From positions 51,046-115,045 of the forward strand of contig NZ_NWSV01000020.1 in NCBI RefSeq assembly GCF_002531935.1: DNA of 64,000 nt. The letters are read 5' to 3'. Below the pieces are notes generated by a model. It saw nothing but the letters and a program-made list of their open reading frames with translations, did no database searches and was not told where the DNA came from. Source of the DNA: Rhizobium chutanense (GTDB taxonomy: Bacteria > Pseudomonadota > Alphaproteobacteria > Rhizobiales > Rhizobiaceae). Below are positions 24,698 to 32,729 of this stretch, in pieces. Position numbers and translations under genes: made by a program. Within the stretch, counting starts at the first letter, position 1. Each line of letters starts with the position of its first letter.

Positions 24698-26287
24698 TCA
24701 ATGGGCGCCGGCACCACCGCCGATCTGCGGCTTTTTGGTGAAAAGCAGGGCAATCGCCGCCAGTGCCAACACCACGCCGATGACGGCAAAGGTGTCGCTG
24801 AAGCCCAGGATCAATGCCTGACGCTTGACGATCTGACCAATCGCGACGATTGCCTTGTGCGATGCGACAGCCGGATCGGTGACCCCGTGCTGGATGAAGT
24901 AGCCGGTAAGCTTGCTCAGGCGATCACGAACTTCATCGCGGGTCAGCGTGACCGACTGGCCGATGATGTTGGAGTGGAACTGCTCGCGTTTGGTCAGCAC
25001 CGTGCCGAGCGTCGCCGTGCCGACCGCACCGCCGAGATTGCGCAGCATGTTGGTCAGGCCCGAGGCGGCGGCCGCATCCGAAGGCGCGATGCCGGCTGTG
25101 GTGATGGCGGTGATCGGCGTCAGCACCAGCGCCTGGCCGATGGCGCGCACGATATTCGGGATCCAGAACTGGTCGCCGGCATTGTCGGCTGAAAGCATGA
25201 TGTTCATGAAGCAGCTGATCGCAAAGATCGAGATGCCGAGGAAACCGATATAGCGGGCATCGAAGCGCTTCATCAAAACCGGGACGAGCGGGATGAGCAG
25301 CAGCTGCGGCAGGCCGGTCCAGGCCAGCACGTTTCCGATCTGCTCGGCATTGTAGCGCTGCACCTGGCCGAGATATTGCGGCAGGATATAGACCGTGCCG
25401 AAGAGTGCGACGCCGACCAGCACGTTGACCAGCACGCCGATGCCGAAATTGCGCTGCGTCAGCAGGCGAAGCTTGACCAATGGCTTCTTGACCGTCAGCT
25501 CGATCCAGATGAAGGCAGCGAGAAAGACGAAGGCAAGGATGCTGAGCTTGATGATGAAGGGCGAAGAGAACCAGTCGTCCTTGTTGCCTTCTTCCAGCAC
25601 GGTCTGCAGTGCCGAGAGGCCGATCGCCATGGTAAAGATGCCGGCCCAGTCGCCTTCCTTCAGAAGGTGAAGCTGCATCGGCTGCTTCTCCAGCGTCAGC
25701 GCGAGAGCCGCCGCCATGATGAGGCTCGGGATCGTGTTGATGAAGAAGATCGTCTGCCAGCCGTAATTCTCGGTCAGGTAGCCGCCGATCGTCGGGCCGA
25801 TGGCCGGAGCGAAGGTGACCGACAGCGCAAAGATGGCAAGACCAAGCGGCTGCTGGTTTTTCGGCAGCTTGGTCAGCACCATGGTGAAGGCCATGGGGAT
25901 CAGCACGCCGCCGGCAAAGCCCTGCAGGCCGCGCAGCAGGATCATCGTGCCGAGATCATGGGCAAAGGCACAGGCCATCGAAAACAGCGGGAACAGGATG
26001 GAATTGACGAGGATATAGCGGCGGAACGAGAAGACGTTGCTGAAATAAGCGGTCAAGGGAATGACGACGATCTCGCCGATGAGATAGGAGGTGGAGATCC
26101 AGGCGCCGTTGTCGACGCCTGTGCCGATGCCGCCCTCGATGTCGAGAAGCGAGGCATTGGTGATCTGGATGTTGAGGATCGCCATGAAGGCGCCGATCAT
26201 GCCGGCGAGAACGGCGATCCAGTCCCTGGTGCTGGCCCCGGCTCTTGGCTGCGGAACGGCGATGGCAGTTGCTGCTATGGTGGACAT
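24698..26287 (-). CDS. emrB: DHA2-family MFS multidrug efflux pump, EmrB type
   Basis: A 529-residue proton-driven exporter with 14 predicted membrane segments. The opening AVLAGMIGAFMAILNIQITNA corresponds to the EmrB motif D1 region (normally LD-TIVNVALP), here with N in place of the usual D. LRGLQGFAGGVLIPMAFTMV and GPTIGGYLTENYGWQTIFFI are the other family motifs. It is 23 bp behind the membrane-fusion gene and likely works with it as an EmrAB-type pump. Substrates unknown. Confidence 0.9.
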   Translation of the reverse strand: MSTIAATAIAVPQPRAGASTRDWIAVLAGMIGAFMAILNIQITNASLLDIEGGIGTGVDNGAWISTSYLIGEIVVIPLTAYFSNVFSFRRYILVNSILFPLFSMACAFAHDLGTMILLRGLQGFAGGVLIPMAFTMVLTKLPKNQQPLGLAIFALSVTFAPAIGPTIGGYLTENYGWQTIFFINTIPSLIMAAALALTLEKQPMQLHLLKEGDWAGIFTMAIGLSALQTVLEEGNKDDWFSSPFIIKLSILAFVFLAAFIWIELTVKKPLVKLRLLTQRNFGIGVLVNVLVGVALFGTVYILPQYLGQVQRYNAEQIGNVLAWTGLPQLLLIPLVPVLMKRFDARYIGFLGISIFAISCFMNIMLSADNAGDQFWIPNIVRAIGQALVLTPITAITTAGIAPSDAAAASGLTNMLRNLGGAVGTATLGTVLTKREQFHSNIIGQSVTLTRDEVRDRLSKLTGYFIQHGVTDPAVASHKAIVAIGQIVKRQALILGFSDTFAVIGVVLALAAIALLFTKKPQIGGGAGAH

Positions 26288-26310
26288 GACACGAACTCCT
26301 CGTCCCCGGC

Positions 26311-27492
26311 CTAGCTGCGATCGTTCTTGGTATCGATGCTCGGCTGGACGGACATGCCCGGGCGCAGGTCACCCTCTGCGGCGCCGTCACCGTCGAGCAC
26401 GATCCTGACCGGAATGCGCTGGACGACCTTGGTGAAATTGCCGGTGGCATTGTCAGGCGGCAGCAGCGCGAATTCCTGGCCGCTCGCCGGCGCAAGGCTG
26501 TCGACATGGCCGTGATAAATGCGGCCGGGGAACATATCGACCTCGATATCGACCGGCTGGCCGGCTCGGACATCGGTCAGCTGCGTTTCCTTGTAGTTGG
26601 CGATGACATAGGCAGCCGTCGTCGGGACGACCGACATCAGCTGGGTGCCGGCCTGGACATATTGGCCGACGCGCAGCGTCCGGTTGCCGACGGTGCCATC
26701 GACAGGGGCCGATATCGTCGCATAGGAGAGGTTCAGCTCGGCTTGATGCCGAACGGCCTGGCTGCGGGCAAGCGCCGCCTTTGCCTGAGCAAGCTCGGCG
26801 TTCAGGAGATCGACCTGCTTGACGGCGGCGTCGAGCGCAGCGTTGTCGCGGACGATCGTGGCCTGGGCGGCAGCAATCTGCGAAGCGGCCTGCTGTGCCG
26901 TCTGGACCGGGGCATAGCCGCTGGTGGCGAGGTTCGAATAACGCTTGTTGTTCTGCTCGGCGAAAGTCTCGTTGGCGCGGTCGACGTCGACCGTCGCGCG
27001 GGCAGCGGCGATCGTCGATTGCTGGATATCGAGCGAAGCCTGCTTGGCATTGAGCGTCGCCTCTGCCGCAGCGACATCGGCCGTGGCCTGGTCGAACGCG
27101 GCCTTGAAGTCACGGTCGTCGATGCGAGCAAGCGGCTGACCAGCCTTGACGGTCTCATTGTCCATGACGAGGACCTCGGCGAGATAGCCGGAGACCTTCG
27201 GGGCTATCGTGCTGTTATCGGCTTTCACATAGGCATCGTCAGTCGAGATGTGGAAGCGTCCGACCGTCCAGTAGTCATGGCCGTAGTAGGCGCCAGCGGC
27301 GATCAGCGCGAGTGCTGTGGCGCCGAGAAGCAGGGAGCGCCCGCCACGCTTGCGGGCAGCAGGCTCCGATACGACGGCAGCCTCGGTGATGCGCGGCGTG
27401 TTGCCGGCGTCAAGGGTTGCGGGTGCGGCTTCCGCCGTGGTTTCCGAGGCAGGTGCGTTGTTGTTCAGAGCCTGCAGCGTTTTGATGGACAT
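26311..27492 (-). CDS. emrA: HlyD/EmrA-type membrane fusion protein
   Basis: A 393-residue periplasmic adaptor: a Pro/Thr/Ala-rich cytoplasmic N-terminus, one membrane helix (LLLGATALALIAAGAYYGH), a biotinyl-lipoyl half (DDAYVKADNSTIAPKVSGYL), a long alpha-helical hairpin (residues about 135-250) and the second half (SAPVDGTVGNRTLRVGQYV). It pairs with the EmrB protein encoded directly downstream and is divergent from the TetR gene that probably represses both. Confidence 0.91.
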   Translation of the reverse strand: MSIKTLQALNNNAPASETTAEAAPATLDAGNTPRITEAAVVSEPAARKRGGRSLLLGATALALIAAGAYYGHDYWTVGRFHISTDDAYVKADNSTIAPKVSGYLAEVLVMDNETVKAGQPLARIDDRDFKAAFDQATADVAAAEATLNAKQASLDIQQSTIAAARATVDVDRANETFAEQNNKRYSNLATSGYAPVQTAQQAASQIAAAQATIVRDNAALDAAVKQVDLLNAELAQAKAALARSQAVRHQAELNLSYATISAPVDGTVGNRTLRVGQYVQAGTQLMSVVPTTAAYVIANYKETQLTDVRAGQPVDIEVDMFPGRIYHGHVDSLAPASGQEFALLPPDNATGNFTKVVQRIPVRIVLDGDGAAEGDLRPGMSVQPSIDTKNDRS

Positions 27493-27562
27493 TGTCTCTC
27501 TCCTGGGAGTGGTCGCTGTCGCTATCGGCCGCGGCCTTTGAATTCAGGTGGAATGCACTTTA

Positions 27563-27623
27563 GGAAACTTGATGTTTTCCAAAATATGTATTAGAAAATG
27601 GATGTCAATCAGAATTTGGAAAA
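27563..27623. promoter_or_regulatory. Candidate TetR operators in emrA-tetR gap
   Basis: TTTTCCAAA (27575-27583) and TTTGGAAAA (27615-27623) form a perfect 9-bp inverted repeat. GGAAAC (27563-27568) with GTTTTCC (27574-27580) makes a second, shorter dyad. Both lie in the A/T-rich divergent gap immediately before the TetR start, where autorepression and pump repression would act. Inferred from position and symmetry. Confidence 0.5.
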
Positions 27624-27628
27624 TTGTT

Positions 27629-28276
27629 ATGGTCCAAAATCACGAAATCGAGAAGAGGCCGCGAGGCCGACCGCAGGTCCGTTGCGATGACGATACGAAA
27701 AGCGTGATTATCGAGGCGGCCAACCGGCAATTTCACGAGAATGGCTACGCGGCGGCAAGCATTGCTGCAATCGCACAAGACGCAGGGGTTTCGACCAAGA
27801 CGCTCTACCGGCTGTTTCCGACGAAGGCGGATCTCTTTTCCGAAATGATCACGGAGCGGACGGGACGCTTCCTCACAGCGCTCGACCCCGGCACACTTGC
27901 GGTGGCGGATCTGAGGCAAGGATTGGAACGCATGCTAACGGCCTATGGCATGCTGACGCTCTCGCTGGATACGATCACCGTCACCCGGCTCGTCATCAGC
28001 GAGTCGGACCGTTTTCCCGAAATCGCCAATAGCTTCTATGAGAAAGCCATCGTCAGAACCAACACCTTGATGGAAAACTGGCTTCGCAAGCAGATCGACC
28101 GCGGGCTGATAACCCTTGCGGATCCGCATGCCGCCTGCGGCATGCTGCGCGGCATGATGATTTTGGAGCCCCAGCGCGCCGCGATGCTGCGTCAGCAACA
28201 GCCGCCTGGGATTGAAGAGATCGCCGCAAGGGCGAAGATGTGCACGGATCTATTCTTGAAGGGTTGCGCGCTCTGA
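27629..28276 (+). CDS. TetR-family regulator of the efflux pump
   Basis: A 215-residue repressor. After a basic N-terminus (EKRPRGRPQVR) comes the TetR DNA-binding domain: IIEAANRQFHENGYAAASIA, then IAQDAGVSTKTLYRLFPTKA, a canonical helix-turn-helix. The C-terminal ligand-binding domain is AefR-like. Start at ATG 27629, chosen because it leaves the usual short leader before the HTH and keeps the operators upstream. Divergent from emrAB. Confidence 0.88.
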   Translation: MVQNHEIEKRPRGRPQVRCDDDTKSVIIEAANRQFHENGYAAASIAAIAQDAGVSTKTLYRLFPTKADLFSEMITERTGRFLTALDPGTLAVADLRQGLERMLTAYGMLTLSLDTITVTRLVISESDRFPEIANSFYEKAIVRTNTLMENWLRKQIDRGLITLADPHAACGMLRGMMILEPQRAAMLRQQQPPGIEEIAARAKMCTDLFLKGCAL

Positions 28277-28344
28277 AGCACCGCTTGGGCTTCAGAGCGC
28301 AGCGCGACGATTTCCGCTGGCGCGGCGCGGCGATCCGGGCGCCC

Positions 28345-29532
28345 TCAGTTCGGCGGGGCGCCCAGCGCATGCAGGATGCCGCGCAGTTCGGCAAGGCCGC
28401 GCATGCGGCCGATCGCCGGGTAACCGGGCGTGACTGTCTTGTCGAGATCGTCGAGCATGCGATGGCCGTGGTCCGAGCGGAAGACGATCGTGTCCTGCGC
28501 GCTGCGGCGGCGGTCTTCCGCCACCAGTTCCCGGAGCACCGCGACCATATCGACGTCGCCTTCCAGGTGCGCGCTTTCGTGGAATGTCCGGCCGTCGCCC
28601 TCGCGCGTCGTGGCGCGCAGATGGGCAAAGTGGATGCGCGAGGCGAAGCGCCGGGCGATCGCCGGCAGGTCGTTGTCGGCGCGCACGCCGAGGCTGCCGG
28701 TGCAATAACACATGCCGTTCGCCGCCGACGGCACCGCATCGAAAAGAGCGGCATAATCATCGGCCGTCGAGGCGATGCGCGGCAGGCCGAACAGCGAACG
28801 CGGCGGATCGTCGGGATGCAGCGTCAGCTTGACGCCGCGCGCTTCGGCGGCCGGCGTTACCGCCTCCAGGAATTCGATCAGGTGGCGGCGCAACCTTGCA
28901 GCATCGATACCGCTATAGGCGACCAGCTTTTCCCGGAAGGCCGGAATGGTCAGAGGCTCGGTGGTCGAGCCGGGCAGAGCCGAGGTGATGATCCGGGTGA
29001 TGTCGGCGATCTCGTCGTCCGACATGGCTTCGAAAACGATACGCGCCCGTTCGCGGTCTTGCGCGGAATAGTGCTGTGCCGCATCCGGCCGTTCCAGAAT
29101 GAACAGGTCGAAGGCTGCGAAACGCTCATGATCGAAGCGCATGGCGGTCGCGCCTGTCGGCGTCACGAAATCGAGTTCGGTACGGGTCCAGTCCACCACC
29201 GGCATGAAATTATAGCAGACGATCGGGATGCCGCAGGCGGCGACCGCTTCGAGGCTGGCAATCCACGCCTCGATTTCGGCCTTCGCATCCCCACCCTTGC
29301 GCTTGACGGCATCGGGAATCGGAATGCTCTCGACCACCGACCAGACGAGGGCCGAACGGTCGCCGGGCGTCGTCTCGATCAGCGACTGGCGCTCGCGCAC
29401 CTCCTTCTCGGTCCAGGCCCTGCCGATCGGCACCTGGTGCAGGGAAGAGACGATATTGGTCGCGCCCGTCTGACGGACATCATCCAGCGTCACCGGCGCT
29501 TCCGGCCCGAACCATCTCCAACCTTGCCGCAT
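28345..29532 (-). CDS. uxuA: Mannonate dehydratase
   Basis: Dehydrates D-mannonate to 2-keto-3-deoxygluconate in glucuronate catabolism. 395 residues (E. coli 394). Recognised by MRQGWRWFGPEAPVTLDDVR, CYNFMPVVDWTRT, CYCTGSLGVRADND, FHESAHLEGDVDMV and FRSDHGHRMLDD; the Cys, His and Asp residues in the last motifs coordinate the metal. It follows the GntR gene by 45 bp on the same strand. No uxaC or uxuB is in the window. Confidence 0.95.
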   Translation of the reverse strand: MRQGWRWFGPEAPVTLDDVRQTGATNIVSSLHQVPIGRAWTEKEVRERQSLIETTPGDRSALVWSVVESIPIPDAVKRKGGDAKAEIEAWIASLEAVAACGIPIVCYNFMPVVDWTRTELDFVTPTGATAMRFDHERFAAFDLFILERPDAAQHYSAQDRERARIVFEAMSDDEIADITRIITSALPGSTTEPLTIPAFREKLVAYSGIDAARLRRHLIEFLEAVTPAAEARGVKLTLHPDDPPRSLFGLPRIASTADDYAALFDAVPSAANGMCYCTGSLGVRADNDLPAIARRFASRIHFAHLRATTREGDGRTFHESAHLEGDVDMVAVLRELVAEDRRRSAQDTIVFRSDHGHRMLDDLDKTVTPGYPAIGRMRGLAELRGILHALGAPPN

Positions 29533-29577
29533 TCCTCTTCCTTCTCTTGCCTTTTCGTTTCGTGTCCGGTCCTGCCG

Positions 29578-30297
29578 TCAGCAGAAATAATCGGGATAGC
29601 GCGAGCGCAGTTCGTCGACATCGGGAATGACGGCGCTCAGGTGATGGATCATCGCGTTGCGGGCCGCCGTCGCATCATGGGCGGCGAGCGCATCGCGGAT
29701 GATCGTATGTTCGTGCACCACATTGTCCATCCGCGCCAGCACCGGCAGCGTCAGCCGCCTCGCCCGGTCGATCTGCACCTTGACCGTTTTCAGAATCGTC
29801 CAGATGCCGGGATAACCCGATATTTGTGCGATCGCCTCGTGAAAGGTCTCGTCTTCCTCATGGAAGCTCGAGGTATTGCCGGTCGCCGCATGCGACCGCT
29901 GGCGGGCGATGATGGCGTCGAGACGGGCGATGTCCGCAGCGGTGGCAATCAGAGCCGCTGTCTCGACGGTCGTGCCTTCGAGCGCCTTGCGCACGACGAC
30001 CGCCTCGGGAATGGCGGACACCGGCACGCGCGACACGACGGTACCCGACTGCGGGTAGATATCGACCAGTCCGCCTTCGGAAAGCCTGAGCAGCGCCTCG
30101 CGCACCGGCGTGCGGCTGACGCCGAAATCGTCGGCGATGCGTTTTTCCTGCAGCAACATGCCAGGCGGCATCCGCAGCGACACGATATCGGCATGCAGAC
30201 GTTGATAGATGGCGCCGGCCGTGGTGATGCGACGCAGCCTGCCGGTTTCCGGCGACGACGGGACGGCCAAAACTTCGATTTCTGACGGCTGCCGCAT
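29578..30297 (-). CDS. GntR/FadR-family regulator, probable uxuA repressor
   Basis: A 239-residue GntR protein with an FCD effector domain. The winged helix spans about residues 25-90 (AIYQRLHADIVSLRMPPGML and FGVSRTPVREALLRLSEGGL). The FCD domain carries the metal/carboxylate ligand residues (FHEEDETFHEAI, HEHTIIRDALAAHD). The ATG at 30297 gives the normal length; a longer frame would cover the operator. Upstream of uxuA in the same direction, it is a likely hexuronate-responsive regulator. Confidence 0.88.
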   Translation of the reverse strand: MRQPSEIEVLAVPSSPETGRLRRITTAGAIYQRLHADIVSLRMPPGMLLQEKRIADDFGVSRTPVREALLRLSEGGLVDIYPQSGTVVSRVPVSAIPEAVVVRKALEGTTVETAALIATAADIARLDAIIARQRSHAATGNTSSFHEEDETFHEAIAQISGYPGIWTILKTVKVQIDRARRLTLPVLARMDNVVHEHTIIRDALAAHDATAARNAMIHHLSAVIPDVDELRSRYPDYFC

Positions 30298-30321
30298 GGA
30301 ATACCGGGACGAGGAGATTTT

Positions 30322-30341
30322 CTGGCATACTAATATACCAG
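30322..30341. promoter_or_regulatory. Candidate GntR operator
   Basis: Imperfect 20-bp palindrome CTGGCATACTAATATACCAG located 25 bp before the GntR start. Sixteen of twenty positions are symmetric, with CTGG/CCAG ends and TATACCA, close to the TGGTATACCA half-sites of FadR-subfamily GntR proteins. Autoregulation of the gntR-uxuA unit is inferred. Confidence 0.55.
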
Positions 30342-30566
30342 CTATCTCGTCTTGCCAACATATTCGCAGGGTCAATTCTCCCTCAAACACCTCAAAATGC
30401 CGGTGGTGCAAACCGGGGTTCTGGCCCGCCGCCGGATCCTCGAGCCAGCGGCGGGTCGGCGTCGCCGCTTCGTCGTGAATGTTTAAAAATTAGGCAATTG
30501 CTGCAGAGTGTACACAGTGTCAATCCGCCGAGGAGCCGAAGCTCGATAAATCAATGACTTATAACG

Positions 30567-30582
30567 TGGCACAGCTCTTGCT
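30567..30582 (+). promoter_or_regulatory. Sigma-54 (RpoN) promoter of guanidine operon
   Basis: TGGCAC-N5-TTGCT, an exact match to the -24/-12 consensus with GG (30568-30569) and GC (30580-30581) 12 bases apart. Transcription would start near 30593, right at the 5' end of the riboswitch. GTGTACAC (30508-30515), about 80 bp upstream, is a possible enhancer-protein site. RpoN dependence suggests NtrC control under nitrogen limitation; inferred. Confidence 0.75.
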
Positions 30583-30595
30583 TCGAATTTCCCGA

Positions 30596-30706
30596 GTTGG
30601 TGGCTAGGGTTCCGGCGCTTTCCAGAAGCGCGGCTGGTCCGAGAGCCACCACCGGCGGGGGAGAAATCCCGCCGGGTGCACGGCGGGACAAAAGCCCGGG
30701 AGACCT
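30596..30706 (+). ncRNA. Guanidine-I riboswitch (ykkC motif)
   Basis: Contains the conserved ykkC blocks in order: GGCTAGGGTTCCGG (30602-30615), CTGGTCCGAGAGC (30634-30646) and CACGGCGGGACAAAAGCCCG (30679-30698) followed by GGAGAC. Stems visible are GGTGGC/GCCACC (30599-30604/30645-30650) and GGCGGG/CCCGCC around GAGAAAT. This class binds free guanidinium and turns genes on. It precedes an ABC importer, DUF1989 proteins, a carboxylase and allophanate hydrolase, the classic guanidine-I regulon. Confidence 0.95.
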
Positions 30707-30711
30707 CGTAA

Positions 30712-30753
30712 GCCAAGGGATTGGCGGCACGATGGTCTTTGCCGATCCCTTTT
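30712..30753 (+). terminator. Riboswitch expression platform: terminator with alternative hairpin
   Basis: AAGGGATTGGC (30715-30725) pairs with GCCGATCCCTT (30741-30751; one G-U pair), followed by T residues, forming an intrinsic terminator before the first gene. GCCAA/TTGGC (30712-30716/30721-30725) can form a small hairpin using the same bases, hence mutually exclusive. Guanidine binding upstream would favour read-through; the exact switching pairings are inferred. Confidence 0.7.
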
Positions 30754-30778
30754 GAAGAAAAGCAGAAGGGGAATTTCA

Positions 30779-31852
30779 ATGCAGACTTTTTCGAAGATTG
30801 TTTCCACCACAGCGCTGGCGGTATCGCTGATGCTCGGGCTTGCTTCCGTCGCAGAGGCCGAACAGAAGAGCGATTTCAAGGTCGCCTGGTCGATCTATGT
30901 CGGCTGGATGCCCTGGGGCTATGCGGCCGATCACGGCATCGTCAAGAAATGGGCCGACAAATACGGCATCAAGATCGAGGTCACCCAGTTCAACGACTAT
31001 GTCGAGTCGATGAACCAGTACACGGCCGGCGCCTTCGATGCGGTGACGCTGACCAATATGGACGGGTTGTCGATCCCGGCCGCCGGCGGTGTCGATACGA
31101 CTGCGGTGATCGTCGGTGACTTCTCGAACGGCAATGATGCCGTCATCCTGAAAGACAAGGCGAGCCTTGCCGATCTCAAGGGCCAGAACGTCAATCTCGT
31201 CGAGTTCTCCGTCTCGCACTATCTGCTCGCCCGTGCGCTCGAAAGCATCAAGCTGACGGAGCGCGACGTGAAGGTGGTCAACACGTCCGATGCCGACATG
31301 GTCGCAGCCTACAAGACGCCCGACGTCACCGCCGTCGTCACCTGGAACCCGCTGGTTTCCACCATCCTCGAAGATCCCTCCGCCAAGAAGGTTTTCGACA
31401 GCTCGCAGGTGCCGGGCGAGATCATCGACCTGATGGTCGCCAATAGCGGCGTGCTGAAGGACAATCCGAACTTCGGCAAGGCGCTTGCCGGCATCTGGTA
31501 CGAGACCGCCGCCCTGCTGCGGGCCGATACCGCCGAGGGCAAGGCTGCCCGCGAGGCGATGGGTTCGGCTTCGGGCACCGATCTTGCCGGCTTCGAAGCC
31601 CAGCTTGCCGCCACCAAACTCTTCGACAAGCCGGCTGACGCCGTTGCCTTCACCGCTTCGTCAAGCCTGCAGAAGACCATGGATCTGGTGCGCAACTTCC
31701 TCTTCGAGAAGGGACTGCTCGGCAATGGCGCGCCGTCCGCCGACGTCATCGGCATCGAAATGCCGGATGGCAAGGTCCTGGGCGACACCGGCAATGTAAA
31801 GCTGCGCTTCACCGAGGCCTATATGAAGGCAGCCGCCGACGGTTCGCTCTGA
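30779..31852 (+). CDS. ABC transporter substrate-binding protein (SsuA/NrtA-like), guanidine operon
   Basis: A periplasmic binding protein of 357 residues with Sec signal peptide MQTFSKIVSTTALAVSLMLG, cleaved after AEA. The mature start DFKVAWSIYVGWMPWGYAAD and the taurine/nitrate/sulfonate-binding fold (NMT1 family) are clear. GAAGGGG precedes the ATG at 30779; an earlier in-frame TTG falls within the terminator and is rejected. First gene behind the riboswitch. The family and context suggest guanidine or a guanidinium/urea-like compound as ligand; not proven. Confidence 0.9.
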   Translation: MQTFSKIVSTTALAVSLMLGLASVAEAEQKSDFKVAWSIYVGWMPWGYAADHGIVKKWADKYGIKIEVTQFNDYVESMNQYTAGAFDAVTLTNMDGLSIPAAGGVDTTAVIVGDFSNGNDAVILKDKASLADLKGQNVNLVEFSVSHYLLARALESIKLTERDVKVVNTSDADMVAAYKTPDVTAVVTWNPLVSTILEDPSAKKVFDSSQVPGEIIDLMVANSGVLKDNPNFGKALAGIWYETAALLRADTAEGKAAREAMGSASGTDLAGFEAQLAATKLFDKPADAVAFTASSSLQKTMDLVRNFLFEKGLLGNGAPSADVIGIEMPDGKVLGDTGNVKLRFTEAYMKAAADGSL

Positions 31853-31910
31853 TCGCAACGGAGGCGCGGTTCATCCGAGCCTCCTCCCCTTCATCAGCGG
31901 AGCATTTCCC

Positions 31911-32729
31911 ATGCGTTGGATCAACACGAGGCCGAGCCGGGGCGCGCAGTTCGCCTTGATGCTGCTGCCCTTCGTGCTGCTCGCCCTTGCCTATGCCGTC
32001 GGCTCGGCGGCGCGACTGGCTGAGAACGCCAATGACAAGCTTCTGCCGAGCCTTGCCGGCTTTGCCGATGCGATCAACCGCCTGGCCTTCGTCGCCGATC
32101 AGCGCACCGGCGAATTCCTGCTCTGGTCGGATACCGGCGCGAGCCTGGTCCGCCTGCTTTCCGGCCTCGGCATCTCGACGGCGATCGCGCTTGTTATCGG
32201 CATGCTGATCGGCATGCTGCCCTATCTCAGGGCGCTGCTCGCCCCCTTCATTGCCGTCATTTCCATGGTGCCGCCGCTGGCGCTGCTGCCGATCCTGTTC
32301 ATTGTCATGGGGCTTGGCGAAACCTCGAAGATCGCCCTCATCGTCATCGGTGTGGCGCCGACGATGATCCGCGATCTGGCGCTGAAAGCGCTGGAATTGC
32401 CGCGTGAGCAGATCGTCAAGGCCGAGACGCTGGGCGGCTCCTCCTGGCAGATCGGCCTGCGGGTCGTGCTGCCGCAAATCCTGCCGCGGCTGATCACCTG
32501 CCTCAGGCTGCAGCTCGGCCCCGCCTGGCTGTTCCTGATCGCCGCCGAGGCGATCTCCTCGGACTCCGGCCTCGGCTACCGCATCTTCCTCGTCCGCCGC
32601 TATCTCTCGATGGATATCATCTTTCCCTATGTCGTCTGGATCACCTTGCTCGCGGTGGTCATGAACGCCCTGCTCGATCGCCTGCGCATCGCCGTCTTCC
32701 CCTGGTCGGAACTGGAGAAGCAGGCATGA
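31911..32729 (+). CDS. ABC transporter permease (SsuC/TauC-like), guanidine operon
   Basis: An inner-membrane permease of 272 residues with six predicted helices and an EAA loop, DLALKALELPREQIVKAETL, then GGSSWQIGLRVVLPQILPRL. It is the single permease of an NMT1-type importer and would act as a homodimer. The stop overlaps the ATPase start (ATGA). Part of the riboswitch-controlled operon. Confidence 0.92.
   Translation: MRWINTRPSRGAQFALMLLPFVLLALAYAVGSAARLAENANDKLLPSLAGFADAINRLAFVADQRTGEFLLWSDTGASLVRLLSGLGISTAIALVIGMLIGMLPYLRALLAPFIAVISMVPPLALLPILFIVMGLGETSKIALIVIGVAPTMIRDLALKALELPREQIVKAETLGGSSWQIGLRVVLPQILPRLITCLRLQLGPAWLFLIAAEAISSDSGLGYRIFLVRRYLSMDIIFPYVVWITLLAVVMNALLDRLRIAVFPWSELEKQA

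Noticed and set aside
28240..30285. A 681-codon open frame on the plus strand
   Set aside because: It lies antisense to uxuA and the GntR gene, has no recognisable motif and the Arg/His/Asp-rich composition typical of a shadow frame in GC-rich DNA.
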